A stretch of 64,000 bases of DNA from Kocuria coralli (GTDB taxonomy: Bacteria; Actinomycetota; Actinomycetes; Actinomycetales; Micrococcaceae), in contig NZ_ML708624.1 of assembly GCF_008831305.1 (NCBI RefSeq), positions 1 through 64,000 of the forward strand, written 5' to 3'. This document shows, piece by piece, positions 55,906-64,000 of the stretch. Every line of letters begins with the position of its first letter. The stretch's first letter is position 1. The notes under the pieces were generated by a model that did no database searches, was not told the DNA's origin, and saw nothing but the letters and a program-made list of their open reading frames with translations. The position numbers and the translations under genes are program-made.

Positions 55906-57012
55906 GTGCCGATCACCTCGACCCGCCACCCGCTCCTGACGCCCGGAACCGGGCGCGCGGCGAAGGCCTTGACCGCGGCGCTCGCCGGCACCCTCCTGGT
56001 GGTCACAGGCTGCGGACAAGCTCCGGACTCGGACGATGCCGGGGAGACCTCCGACTTCACGGGCTGCATCGTGGCCGATGCGAGCGGCTTCAACGACGCC
56101 TCCTTCAACGAGGCCGCGATGAACGGCATGCGCCAGGTCGAGGAGGACCGGGGCATCCAGGTCCGCTCGGCCGAGGCCGCGGAGGCGCAGGACGCCAATC
56201 CCGCACTGACCTCGATGGCCGACTCGGGCTGCGACCTGACGGTGGCCATGAGCTACACCATGGTCGACCCGCTGCGGGAAGTGGCGGCCGCGAACCCGGA
56301 GTCCCACTTCATGATCGTCGACGACGACTCCATCCAGGCCGACAACGTCAAGCCGGTGGTCTACAACACGGCGGAGGCCGCCTTCCTGGCCGGGTATCTG
56401 GCAGCCGGAACCTCGGAGACGGGCACCGTGGGCACTCTCGGAGGGATGCAGCAGCCGGCGGTGACGGTCTTCATGGACGGTTTCGCACTGGGCGTCGCGC
56501 ACTGGAACGAGACGCAGGGCGCCGACGTCCAGGTGGTCGGCTGGAACGAGTCCACCCAGCAGGGCACGTTCGTCAACTCCTATACGGACACCAACGCGGC
56601 CAAGACGATGACCCGCAACCTGATGGATCAAGGCGCCGACGTCGTCATGCCGGTGGCCGGGCAGGCCGGGAACGGGGCCCTGGATGCCGTGCTCGAATCG
56701 GAGAACGCGAAGATCGTCTGGGTGGATCAGGACGGATTCGAGTCCCTGGACCGGGGCAAGGACCGTGTGCTCACCTCGGTCATGAAGGGCATCACCACCT
56801 CGACGGTGGACGTCCTCGACCAGAGCGTCGACGGGGAATTCTCCCCCGAGACCTACGTGGGCACCCTCGAGAACGGCGGGGTGAGCATCGCCGACTTCCA
56901 CGACGGGGCCGCCCCGGTCGATCCGCAGCTGCAGGAACAGGTCGGGCAGCTGCGGCAGCAGATCATCGACGGCGAGCTCTCGGTCGACTCCCGCTCCGCG
57001 CCGAGTTCATAA
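55906..57012 (+). CDS. BMP-family lipoprotein (PnrA/Med-like nucleoside-binding protein)
   Basis: A 368-residue extracytoplasmic substrate-binding protein. The signal peptide (about 1-38) ends in the lipobox LVVTGC (Cys37 becomes lipidated). The mature domain reads as a type I periplasmic-binding fold: GCIVADASGFNDASFNEAAMNGM (typical BMP start), LTVAMSYTMVDPLREVAAANPESHFMIVDDDS, FLAGYLAAGTSETGTVGTLGGM, DVVMPVAGQAGNGAL. BMP proteins bind nucleosides for ABC importers. GTG 55906 follows AGGAGA by 6 bases. No ABC permease or ATPase gene adjoins it, so its transporter must be elsewhere. Confidence 0.88.
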   Translation: MPITSTRHPLLTPGTGRAAKALTAALAGTLLVVTGCGQAPDSDDAGETSDFTGCIVADASGFNDASFNEAAMNGMRQVEEDRGIQVRSAEAAEAQDANPALTSMADSGCDLTVAMSYTMVDPLREVAAANPESHFMIVDDDSIQADNVKPVVYNTAEAAFLAGYLAAGTSETGTVGTLGGMQQPAVTVFMDGFALGVAHWNETQGADVQVVGWNESTQQGTFVNSYTDTNAAKTMTRNLMDQGADVVMPVAGQAGNGALDAVLESENAKIVWVDQDGFESLDRGKDRVLTSVMKGITTSTVDVLDQSVDGEFSPETYVGTLENGGVSIADFHDGAAPVDPQLQEQVGQLRQQIIDGELSVDSRSAPSS

Positions 57013-57082
57013 GCCGTTCATGCCGCGGGCGCTCCGGTCCTCGACGACGGCCCCAACCGAGGCGAAAGCCGGCGGACGACGG

Positions 57083-58369
57083 TCAGACGGCGTCGGCGCC
57101 GAAACTGGCCCGGACCCGGCGAGCGCTCACGAGCATGCCGACCGTGCCCGTGACGGTGACCAGCAGCTGCATCGCCATGGCCACCCGGAACCCCTCCGGG
57201 TCGTAGGCATCGTCCACCCAGCCCAGCGTGACCTGGAGGTCCAGGGTGATCCCGATCAGGAAGATCGCGCACAGGGAGGCCACGAACCCGCCCACGTTCG
57301 TGATGCCGGTGACGGTGCCGATATAGCTGCGCTGGGTGAAGGACTGCACGATGTTGAACGCGAGCATGGAGGCCGGAAGGCTCATGGCGATCGCCACCAC
57401 GGCTGCCATGACCACGACGAAAGGAGCGGTCCCCGGCCACAGGATCAGCGCCGCCCAGGCGACGACGCCGATCCCCACCACGATGAGCGCGATCCGGAGG
57501 CGCCGGTGCTGGAACCGGCTCACCATCTGCCCGATGCTCATGCCCAGCACCAGGTTCGTGAGCACGAAGAGGGTCATCACGAACGAGGCCTGTCCGGCGC
57601 TCATCCCCTGAGCATTCTGGAGATAGGGGTAGCCCCACATCAGGGCGAAGACCGTGCCGATGAACTGCACGGTGAAATGCACCCAGAAGGCCAGGGCCGT
57701 GGCCGGCGCCCGGACGCATGCCACCACGGTGTCCCAGGTGCGCCGCAGGGCCAGGGGACGGACCTCCTCCGCGGAGAGCGGGTCCGGGCTGTCCCGCATG
57801 AAGGCCAGGACCAGGACGGCTGCGAGGACCGACAGGGCGCCCAGCGACAGGAAGGCGGGCGTCCATCCGGCCCAGCCCAGCAGAGCGCTGAACGGGATGA
57901 CCGAGAGCATCTGCCCGAAGTTGCCCACCGTGCCGACCAGGAAGGTGGCCATCGGCGCCTTGGAGACCGAGAACCAGGCCGGGATGATGCGCAGCACGCA
58001 GATGAAGGTGGCGGCGTCCCCGGCGCCTACCAGCACGCGCCCGGCCACGCCCCACCCCAGGGAGTCCGCCAGGGCCAGGACCAGTTGGCCGGAACCCATC
58101 AGGATGGCCCCGGCCCCTACCATGGCCCGCGAGCCGAAACGATCCGCCAGCACGCCCACCGGGATCTGCAGGCCCGCGTAGACGAAGACCTGCAGCATGG
58201 TGAACAACGAGAGCTGGGAGGCGGTCGCCTGGAAGCGGTCGGCGGCCTCGAGGGAGGCCACCCCGAAGCTCGTCCGCTGGGCCACGGCCAGGAAGTAGGC
58301 GAATATCCCGACGGCGATGACCCAGTAGGCCATGCGCGAATCCCGTTCGTATCGCTTTTCCGGCTTCAT
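57083..58369 (-). CDS. Major facilitator superfamily transporter
   Basis: A 428-residue protein with 12 predicted transmembrane helices. The helix 2-3 loop holds LADRFGSRAMVGAG, the MFS signature (G-x3-D-R-x-G-R-R form). The N-terminus AYWVIAVGIFAYFLAVAQRTSFGVA resembles the oxalate/sugar-phosphate/anion branch of the family. The substrate is not determinable; no enzyme gene lies in the same operon. Convergent to the BMP lipoprotein gene (gap 70 bases) and followed upstream by a PAC2 gene on the same strand. Confidence 0.85.
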   Translation of the reverse strand: MKPEKRYERDSRMAYWVIAVGIFAYFLAVAQRTSFGVASLEAADRFQATASQLSLFTMLQVFVYAGLQIPVGVLADRFGSRAMVGAGAILMGSGQLVLALADSLGWGVAGRVLVGAGDAATFICVLRIIPAWFSVSKAPMATFLVGTVGNFGQMLSVIPFSALLGWAGWTPAFLSLGALSVLAAVLVLAFMRDSPDPLSAEEVRPLALRRTWDTVVACVRAPATALAFWVHFTVQFIGTVFALMWGYPYLQNAQGMSAGQASFVMTLFVLTNLVLGMSIGQMVSRFQHRRLRIALIVVGIGVVAWAALILWPGTAPFVVVMAAVVAIAMSLPASMLAFNIVQSFTQRSYIGTVTGITNVGGFVASLCAIFLIGITLDLQVTLGWVDDAYDPEGFRVAMAMQLLVTVTGTVGMLVSARRVRASFGADAV

Positions 58370-58445
58370 GGCGTGGCTGAGTCATTCTCCTGTCTGAGAT
58401 CGGCGGCCCGTGTGCGGGCGCCGCCGGGCGTGGTCGTTCGAGTCG

Positions 58446-58481
58446 TCCGGTCTCCCCTCCGCTGTGGGAGGAGAGGCCGGA
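58446..58481 (-). terminator. Terminator after the PAC2 gene
   Basis: TCCGG-TCTCC-CCTCC pairs with GGAGG-AGAGG-CCGGA: 15 positions with one mismatch and one G-T pair, loop GCTGTG. It starts 9 bases beyond the PAC2 stop and lies upstream of the MFS gene, so the latter needs its own promoter. Confidence 0.65.
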
Positions 58482-58489
58482 CAGCAGGC

Positions 58490-59404
58490 CTAGTCGTCGT
58501 CGGGCTGGTTCGCCAGGAAGGCCTCGACGGCGGCGCCGATCTCGTCGGCGTCGGGGAGTTCCGACTCGTCGCCCGCCAGCAGGGACCGCTGGGAGGCGTT
58601 GGCCACGACCTCGTCGTAGCGGACCTCCATGGATTCGATCACGGCCTGGACCTCCGGAGATCCCGCCACCTGCTCGTCGACGCGGCGGATGACGTCCCCG
58701 CCCGCATCCCGCAGCGCGTCGGTGGGCAGGGTGAGCCCTGTCGCCGCGGAGGCGTGCTCGAAAGCGGTCACGGTGATCTGCGGAAGACGAGCGTCGGCGA
58801 GGTACTGCGGCACGTGCACGGTGAAGCCGATGGTGTCCACGCCCAGCTCCCCGAACCGGATCTCGAGCTGCTGAGCGACAGAGGAGCTCATCTCGGCCAC
58901 CGGGCGCTGCCCGTGGTTCTGCTCGACCAGGTCCGTCCGGGTTCCGTGCACCGAGACCAGGAACGGGCGAGTGTGCGGAACGGGCATCGGGATGCCCGTG
59001 ACGGTGGTGACCATCGAGGTCTGCAGGCGCTCCGAGAGCTCGACCACCGCTTCGATGAACCGGTTCCACTGCAGATCGGGCTCGGGGCCGGTCAGCAGGC
59101 TGAAACTGCGCCCCAGTGGATCGGTCAGGGCGTAGAGCGCCAGCTGGGGGTTCTCCATGCGCTCGAAATGATCCTCCACGAAACGCACGTGCGGCCGCCT
59201 CGACCGGTAGTCCTGCAGCTGGTCGGCGTCGAAACGGGCCAGCACGTCATGGGGCAGCGACTCCAGGAGGGTCTCACGGATCTGATCGCTGATCTGGCCG
59301 CCCTCCGCGTAGCCGCTCAGCGAGATGACCATGGGTGCCCCGTGCAGGCGCGGGTCATCCAGCAAGCTCGGATTGCCCAAGTACAGGGCAGATGGATCCA
59401 CCAC
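58490..59404 (-). CDS. PAC2-family protein
   Basis: A 304-residue protein of the PAC2 (proteasome-assembly-chaperone-like) family, common in Actinobacteria and archaea. LISLSGYAEGG-type MVISLSGYAEGGQISDQI starts the conserved alpha/beta domain; GIPMPVPHTRPFLVSVHGT and VQVPQYLADA-like HVPQYLADARLPQ follow, and the C-terminal portion is helical. GTG 59404 is chosen because AGGAG lies 7 bases upstream; the open frame reaches 29 codons further without family similarity. Precise role unknown in actinobacteria. An 18-base-period direct repeat lies 38-70 bases upstream. Confidence 0.8.
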   Translation of the reverse strand: MVDPSALYLGNPSLLDDPRLHGAPMVISLSGYAEGGQISDQIRETLLESLPHDVLARFDADQLQDYRSRRPHVRFVEDHFERMENPQLALYALTDPLGRSFSLLTGPEPDLQWNRFIEAVVELSERLQTSMVTTVTGIPMPVPHTRPFLVSVHGTRTDLVEQNHGQRPVAEMSSSVAQQLEIRFGELGVDTIGFTVHVPQYLADARLPQITVTAFEHASAATGLTLPTDALRDAGGDVIRRVDEQVAGSPEVQAVIESMEVRYDEVVANASQRSLLAGDESELPDADEIGAAVEAFLANQPDDD

Positions 59405-59702
59405 GATCGACTCCTGGTTCGGTGCTGAACGACGTCTGGTGCCGGACAAGACGGGCGAACCGGACAAGACGGGGAACAGCTCGGAAAACAACTCTACGGC
59501 GGGCCGGGAGCGGGCTCCCGCTGCGTTCCGGCCCGGACGTGTTCAACCGTCGGCGGGGACGGCGATATTCCCGGCGGGGGCGGTTGAGCTGCGACACACC
59601 CGGCGCCAGTGCCTTGCGCAGGAGCGCGTCGCGAGAGCCCGCTACCGGCGAACAGGCTGGGCGGTGCCTGTGAGCCCGGCTACGATCGGGAAGGAAATCA
59701 GG
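59405..59702. other. 298-base divergent intergenic region between PAC2 and pepA
   Basis: No gene seen. It contains the 14-base direct repeat and, toward pepA, TACGAT (59681-59686), the best -10 hexamer on the plus strand. The central part (59510-59650) is GC-rich without other structure. Confidence 0.4.
59442..59473. repeat. 14-base direct repeat upstream of the PAC2 gene
   Basis: CCGGACAAGACGGG occurs at 59442-59455 and again at 59460-59473, period 18. On the minus strand each copy includes TTGTCC. It lies in the promoter region of the PAC2 gene and 230 bases before pepA. Confidence 0.5.
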
Positions 59703-61370
59703 TTGACCCCCATGGGAAGGTACCTCACCCGCATGTCACGTACTCCAGCCTCGTCTTCTCGCCGCCGGACCGGTCGCGATTCGGATTCCCGACCGCAGAC
59801 GGCCCGGCCGCTCATCGACCTCCTCCCCGCGAGCGACCTGGATCTCCAGGCCTCGGACAAGAAGCTGGGCAGGATCAGCGGTGACGCCGTCGTGGTGGGC
59901 GTCCGCAGAACGCCGGAGGGGCCCCTCGTGGAGCTGCCGGCCGACGCCAAGTCGCTGCCTTCCGATCTCCAGACGCAGGCCAAGGCGATCGGCGTCACCG
60001 GTGCTGCGGACGAGGTCAAGAAGCTGGCCGCGCCCAAGGGCTCGCCGTGGCCGATCATCGTGCTGGCCGGCCTGGGCAGGGGCGACGAGGCGCCCTCGGA
60101 CGCGGAAGCGCTACGGCGAGCCGCCGGGGCCGCCGCGCGCACCCTGTCCGGGACCGATCACGTCGTCTTCGCGCTGCCGTCGGCCTCGCTCGAGGAGGCC
60201 GCCGCCGTTGCCGAGGGCGCCGCCCTGGGGGCCTACGCCTTCTCCGCCCAGAAGGCCAAGACCGCCCATTCAGTGGGGACCGCCCTCAAGCGGGCCACCG
60301 TGGCGGCACCAGAGCTCGGCGCGAAGGAGCTCGCCGCCGCCGTGGACCGCGCCGGTGTCCTGGGCCGCGCCGTGGCACGCGCCCGCACCCTGGTGACCCT
60401 CTCCCCCGACGTCGTGTTCCCGGAGTCCGTGGCGCAGCTGACCGAGGATCTGGCCAAGGCCGGCTCGGGCAGGGTCACCGTGGAGGTCCTGGACGAGAGC
60501 GAACTGGCCGACGGTGGTTTCGGCGGGCTGATCGGGGTGGGGCAGGGCGCCTCCCGCCCGCCCAGGCTCGTCCGGATCGGCTGGGAGCCCAAGAAGCCGG
60601 TCGAATCGGTGGCGCTCGTCGGCAAGGGCATCACCTTCGACTCGGGCGGTCTTTCCCTGAAGCCCGCCAACTCGATGATGACGATGAAGTCGGACATGGC
60701 AGGCGCCGCCGCCGTGCTGTCCACGGTCTTCGCCGCGGCGGAGGCGGAGGTGCCCGTGTCCGTGACCGGCTGGCTGTGCCTGGCCGAGAACATGCCCTCG
60801 TCCACGGCGACCCGGCCCGGTGACGTGATCTCGGTCCGGGGCGGCCGCACCGTGGAGGTGCTCAACACCGACGCGGAGGGGCGCCTGGTCCTCGCCGACG
60901 GCCTGGTCGCCGCTCGGGAGGAGGACCCCGGTCTCCTGATCGACATCGCAACCCTGACCGGAGCCCAGATGGTGGCCCTGGGTGCCCGTACCGCCGCCGT
61001 GATGGGCGACGACGACGCCGTCGAGACCGTGCTGGCGGCCTCCGTGGCCTCGGGAGAGGACCTGTGGCCCATGCCCTTGCCGCAGCACCTGCGCGCGAGC
61101 CTCGACTCGGATGTCGCGGACATCAAGAACATCGGCGACCGCAACGGCGGCATGCTCGTCGCCGGGCTGTTCCTCAAGGAGTTCGCCGGGGCCGAGGAAG
61201 CCGCCGAGGAGTCGGCCGTGGAACCCGTGGGCCCTTGGGCTCACCTCGATATCGCCGGGCCCTCCTTCAACGAGGGCTCAGCCTGGGGTTACACGCCCAA
61301 GCAAGGCACCGGCTTCGGCGTGCGCACCATGTTCGCCGCCATCGAGCTGGTCGGCGGAGAGCCGGTGTGA
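59703..61370 (+). CDS. pepA: Leucyl aminopeptidase (M17 family)
   Basis: Cytosolic dizinc aminopeptidase that removes N-terminal residues from peptides. The catalytic C-terminal domain (from about 255) has GKGITFDSGGLSLKP (first metal Lys and Asp), MKSDMAGAAAV (Asp and Lys near the site), NTDAEGRLVLADGL (Asp and Glu ligands, catalytic Arg) and HLDIAGP at the end. The N-terminal domain is alpha/beta. Possible starts are TTG 59703, ATG 59712 and ATG 59733; TTG has AAGGA 7 bases upstream and gives 555 residues. The first ~35 residues are Arg/Ser-rich and extra to the family. It is followed by lpdA. Confidence 0.93.
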   Translation: MTPMGRYLTRMSRTPASSSRRRTGRDSDSRPQTARPLIDLLPASDLDLQASDKKLGRISGDAVVVGVRRTPEGPLVELPADAKSLPSDLQTQAKAIGVTGAADEVKKLAAPKGSPWPIIVLAGLGRGDEAPSDAEALRRAAGAAARTLSGTDHVVFALPSASLEEAAAVAEGAALGAYAFSAQKAKTAHSVGTALKRATVAAPELGAKELAAAVDRAGVLGRAVARARTLVTLSPDVVFPESVAQLTEDLAKAGSGRVTVEVLDESELADGGFGGLIGVGQGASRPPRLVRIGWEPKKPVESVALVGKGITFDSGGLSLKPANSMMTMKSDMAGAAAVLSTVFAAAEAEVPVSVTGWLCLAENMPSSTATRPGDVISVRGGRTVEVLNTDAEGRLVLADGLVAAREEDPGLLIDIATLTGAQMVALGARTAAVMGDDDAVETVLAASVASGEDLWPMPLPQHLRASLDSDVADIKNIGDRNGGMLVAGLFLKEFAGAEEAAEESAVEPVGPWAHLDIAGPSFNEGSAWGYTPKQGTGFGVRTMFAAIELVGGEPV

Positions 61371-61505
61371 CACGTCCGGATCGCCGGAAGTCGTCGATGT
61401 AGCTCACGGGCGACTGCCTTGACTAGAGTGGTCGTGAATCACAGTGAGCCCGACCCGGCCCCACTGCCGTGTCGCTAAGGATCAATGAGCAAGGGAGCGT
61501 CATCC

Positions 61506-62873
61506 GTGGCGGAGAACGAATTCGACATCCTCGTACTGGGCGGCGGCAGCGCCGGTTACGCGGCTGCGTTGCGCGCCGTGCAGCTGGGGTACACCGTGGC
61601 ATTGTTCGAGAAGAGCAAGGTGGGCGGCACCTGCTTGCACTGGGGCTGCATCCCCACCAAGGCGTACCTGCACTCCGCGGAGCTCGTGGCCGATGCCAAG
61701 GAATCCGAGAAGTACGGCGTCAAGCTGTCCGTGGACTCCGTGGACATGGGTGCCGTGCGCAGCTACAAGGACAGCATCGTGGCCGGCAAGTTCAAGGGTC
61801 TGAGCGGGCTGCTGAAGGCCAAGAAGATCACGGTGGTCGATGCCTTCGGCAAGCTCACCGGCGAGAACACCATCGAGGCCGACGGCACGACCTACACGGG
61901 CAAGCACATCATCCTCGCCTCGGGCTCGGTGTCCAAGACCATGGGCATCGAGATCCGCGACCGGGTCATGACCTCGACGGAAGCCCTGGAGATCGACTGG
62001 ACCCCCAAGTCCGCGATCGTCCTGGGCGGCGGCGTCATCGGCTGCGAGTTCGCCTCCATGTGGAACTCGTTCGGCGTTGACGTCACCGTGATCGAGGGCC
62101 TGAACAACCTGGTTCCCAACGAGGACCCCTCGATCATCAAGATCCTCGAGAAGGAATTCAAGAAGAAGAAGATCAAGACCAACCTCGGCACCTTCTTCGA
62201 GAAGGTCGAACAGGACGAGAACGGCGCCAAGGTCACTCTCGCGGACGGCAAGACCTTCGAGGCCGACGTCGTGCTGGTGGCAGTGGGCCGCGGCCCGAAC
62301 ACCCAGGACATGGGCTTCGAGCAGGTCGGCGTGCCGATGGACCGCGGGTTCGTGACCCCCAACGAGCGCCTGCACACCGGCGTGGGCAACATCTACGCGA
62401 TCGGGGACATCGTTCCCGGCGTGCAGCTGGCCCACCGTGGGTATCAGCAGGGCCGTTTCGTGGCCGAGGAGATTGCGGGCCTGAACCCCGTGGTCGTCGA
62501 GGACGTCAACGTCCCCAAGGTGACCTTCACCGAGCCGGAGATCTCCTCCGTGGGCTACACCCAGCCCAAGGCCGAGGAGAAGTTCGGCAAGGACAACGTC
62601 GAGGTCGCCGAGTACAACCTCCTCGGCAACGGCAAGTCCTCGATCCTGGGCACCGGCGGCATCATCAAGCTCGTCCGGGAGAAGGACGGCCCGATCGTCG
62701 GCTTCCACGCCATCGGCAAGCGGATCTCCGAGCAGATCGGCGAGGGCCAGCTGATCGTCAACTGGGAGGCCTACCCGGAGGACCTGGCTCCCTTCATCCA
62801 CGCTCACCCGACGCAGAACGAGGCCATCGGCGAGGCCGCGATGGCCCTCGCCGGCATCCCGCTGCACGGCTGA
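61506..62873 (+). CDS. lpdA: Dihydrolipoyl dehydrogenase
   Basis: FAD-dependent E3 enzyme that reoxidises lipoyl groups of the 2-oxo acid dehydrogenase complexes. The 455 residues include FAD-binding LGGGSAGYAAALRAVQLG, the redox disulfide GGTCLHWGCIPTKA, NAD-binding LGGGVIGCEFASMW and the C-terminal HAHPTQNEAIGEA with catalytic His and Glu. Trp replaces the usual Arg/Asn within the redox loop (CLHWGC). GTG 61506 with GGGAG 9 bases upstream is preferred; ATG 61485, 7 codons earlier, is an alternative with AAGGA only 3 bases away. It precedes the E2 gene after a terminator. Confidence 0.96.
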   Translation: MAENEFDILVLGGGSAGYAAALRAVQLGYTVALFEKSKVGGTCLHWGCIPTKAYLHSAELVADAKESEKYGVKLSVDSVDMGAVRSYKDSIVAGKFKGLSGLLKAKKITVVDAFGKLTGENTIEADGTTYTGKHIILASGSVSKTMGIEIRDRVMTSTEALEIDWTPKSAIVLGGGVIGCEFASMWNSFGVDVTVIEGLNNLVPNEDPSIIKILEKEFKKKKIKTNLGTFFEKVEQDENGAKVTLADGKTFEADVVLVAVGRGPNTQDMGFEQVGVPMDRGFVTPNERLHTGVGNIYAIGDIVPGVQLAHRGYQQGRFVAEEIAGLNPVVVEDVNVPKVTFTEPEISSVGYTQPKAEEKFGKDNVEVAEYNLLGNGKSSILGTGGIIKLVREKDGPIVGFHAIGKRISEQIGEGQLIVNWEAYPEDLAPFIHAHPTQNEAIGEAAMALAGIPLHG

Positions 62874-62879
62874 CCACAT

Positions 62880-62911
62880 GCGGTGGCCCGGTTCCCGAAC
62901 CGGGCCACCGC
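62880..62911 (+). terminator. Terminator after lpdA
   Basis: A 15-bp perfect stem (62880-62894 with 62897-62911), the loop being effectively 4 bases, starting 6 bases after the stop codon. The E2 gene downstream therefore should have its own promoter in 62912-62987. Confidence 0.75.
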
Positions 62912-62987
62912 CTCTGGCGGGGGCCAGGCCCCACAGATCTCAAGCAACAACTGCAGACAGCGCACAGAAGAAAGAGACGGTCAGACG

Positions 62988-64000
62988 ATGTCCGAAACCG
63001 TGAACCTTCCGGCCCTTGGCGAATCCGTTACCGAAGGCACCGTGACCCGGTGGCTCAAGGAAGTCGGCGACGAGGTCGCCGTTGACGAACCCCTGGTCGA
63101 GGTCTCCACCGACAAGGTCGACACCGAGGTCCCCTCCCCCGTAGCCGGCGTCATCGAGAAGATCCTCGTCGAAGAGGACGAGGACGTCGAGGTCGGCGCA
63201 CCGCTGGTCGTCATCGGCGATGGCTCCGGCTCGGGTGACGACGACTCCGGCTCGGACTCGGCGGACTCCGGCGAGCCCGAGGAGAGCCAGGAGGCCGAGC
63301 CCGCAGCGGAGGAGACTTCCGAAGCACCCCAGCAGGACTCCGGGTCCGGCGCCAAGAAGTCCTCGGGCGGATCGGGCACCGAGGTCACCCTGCCAGCACT
63401 GGGCGAGTCGGTCACCGAAGGCACCGTGACCCGCTGGCTCAAAGAGATCGGCGAGGAAGTGGAGGTCGACGAGCCTCTGCTCGAGGTCTCCACCGACAAG
63501 GTCGACACCGAGGTCCCCTCCCCCGTAGCCGGCACCCTGCTGGAGATCAAGGTCCAGGAGGACGAGGACGCCGAGGTAGGCCAGGTCCTGGCTCTCATCG
63601 GCGACCCCGACGACGCTCCCGCAGAGGACGACTCCGACGACTCCGCTGGTTCGGAGGACTCCGCCGACTCGGCGGAGGCGATCGAGGATGCGGCCACCGA
63701 GTCCGCGACCCCCGAGGCCACGGACAAGGCTGCCGAGGAGAAGGCCCCCGCCAAGGCCCAGGAGCAGGAGCAGGCCGCCCCGGCGCAGCCCGAGGCCCCT
63801 GCCAAGGCCGAAGAGTCCCAGGCCGCTCCGGCCGGTGACTCGGGCGACTCCGACACCGCATACGTGACCCCGCTGGTGCGCAAGCTGGCCAAGTCGAAGG
63901 GCGTGGACCTGTCCTCGCTCAAGGGCACCGGCGTGGGCGGCCGCATCCGCAAGCAGGATGTGCTGGCCGCCGCCGAGTCCGCACCGGCCGCCTCCTCGGC
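62988..64000 (+). CDS. sucB: 2-oxoglutarate dehydrogenase E2 (dihydrolipoamide succinyltransferase), N-terminal part
   Basis: The start of a lipoyl acyltransferase; it runs off the right edge and 337 codons are visible. Two lipoyl domains (about 2-78 and 132-208) each carry the lipoylation site [12 protein letters not shown]. They are joined by Asp/Ser/Glu-rich linkers and followed by an Ala/Pro/Glu-rich linker and the peripheral-subunit-binding domain ([34 protein letters not shown]). In actinobacteria a single E2 of this type serves pyruvate and 2-oxoglutarate dehydrogenases. The catalytic domain lies outside the window. The two lipoyl coding segments share a 53-base identical tract (63097-63149 and 63481-63533). 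Confidence 0.93.
   Translation, partial: MSETVNLPALGESVTEGTVTRWLKEVGDEVAVDEPLVEVSTDKVDTEVPSPVAGVIEKILVEEDEDVEVGAPLVVIGDGSGSGDDDSGSDSADSGEPEESQEAEPAAEETSEAPQQDSGSGAKKSSGGSGTEVTLPALGESVTEGTVTRWLKEIGEEVEVDEPLLEVSTDKVDTEVPSPVAGTLLEIKVQEDEDAEVGQVLALIGDPDDAPAEDDSDDSAGSEDSADSAEAIEDAATESATPEATDKAAEEKAPAKAQEQEQAAPAQPEAPAKAEESQAAPAGDSGDSDTAYVTPLVRKLAKSKGVDLSSLKGTGVGGRIRKQDVLAAAESAPAASS
63097..63533 (+). repeat. Two 53-base identical tracts in the E2 lipoyl domains
   Basis: The tracts 63097-63149 and 63481-63533 are identical base for base, 384 bases apart (exactly 128 codons), while flanking lipoyl codons differ at synonymous positions. Rare-looking codons such as GTA are kept in both. Confidence 0.75.

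Noticed and set aside
62981-63952. A Ser-rich 323-codon frame on the minus strand
   Set aside because: It mirrors the Asp/Glu-rich linkers of the E2 gene, read backwards.

Overview
The window is about 64 kb of very GC-rich chromosome from an actinobacterium, most likely of the family Micrococcaceae (Kocuria/Rothia/Arthrobacter relatives). The order-level call rests on many actinobacterial signature genes (SepH, DUF3000, DUF3093, DUF3159, DUF3710, DUF4192, DUF4193, DUF5998, DUF7455, a long Lys/Ala-rich primary sigma factor, CeoB/CeoC, a 2-oxoglutarate dehydrogenase-type E2 with two lipoyl domains). The genus is inference. Nearly all genes look like vertically inherited housekeeping genes. I see no insertion sequence, prophage, CRISPR array or integrase.

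Layout. 1-1000: the tail of an unknown gene, a terminator and a GNAT acetyltransferase. 998-10832 (minus strand): a long block reading PD-(D/E)XK nuclease, def, fmt, rsmB, rpe, then an FMN riboswitch and the riboflavin operon ribM-ribD-ribE-ribBA-ribH. 10900-12060: a tRNA island (Val-CAC on minus; Gly, Cys, Val-GAC on plus) with several inverted repeats and a 580-base stretch with no gene. 12150-20414: an orphan MT0933-type antitoxin, zapE, a sulfur-transfer trio (rhodanese, SufE-like, YbaK), an anchored hydrolase, msrB, DUF3000, rnd and a YtxH-like protein. 20543-25371: dxs and aconitase. 25585-33809: an m5U RNA methyltransferase coupled to a KimA-like permease, divergent from ceoB-ceoC (K+ regulation), then DUF3159/OB-fold/DUF3710, dut and DUF3093.

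33898-43373: DUF4193, sepH with a Pro/Glu/Ala-rich membrane protein behind it, an alkaline-phosphatase-fold protein, DUF5998, a membrane Ser/Thr kinase and a GNAT-acyl-CoA ligase fusion. 43453-54157: a second type IIA topoisomerase, split into subunit A (plus) and subunit B (minus), enclosing a GNAT, malate dehydrogenase and a lactate permease; then DUF7455 and the primary sigma factor. 54357-64000: DUF4192, a BMP-type lipoprotein, an MFS transporter, PAC2, leucyl aminopeptidase, dihydrolipoyl dehydrogenase and the start of an E2 acyltransferase that runs off the end.

How the genes fit together. The riboflavin operon is complete for conversion of GTP and ribulose-5-phosphate to riboflavin, with FMN feedback through the riboswitch and a probable flavin importer as first gene. 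Def and Fmt handle N-formyl-methionine at the start and end of its life. KimA-like, CeoB and CeoC look like a potassium module. Mdh, lactate permease, aconitase, Lpd and E2 belong to central carbon metabolism. Many genes overlap by 4 bases (ATGA/GTGA/TTGA), implying translational coupling. Several others have a TAnnnT box 6-7 bases before the start codon and no Shine-Dalgarno, implying leaderless mRNAs.

No obviously new multi-gene system is present. The most unexplained items are short structured DNA: a perfect 26-bp inverted repeat after the tRNA island, a terminator with an overlapping competing inverted repeat between tRNA-Val and the nuclease gene, and a dyad upstream of sigA.
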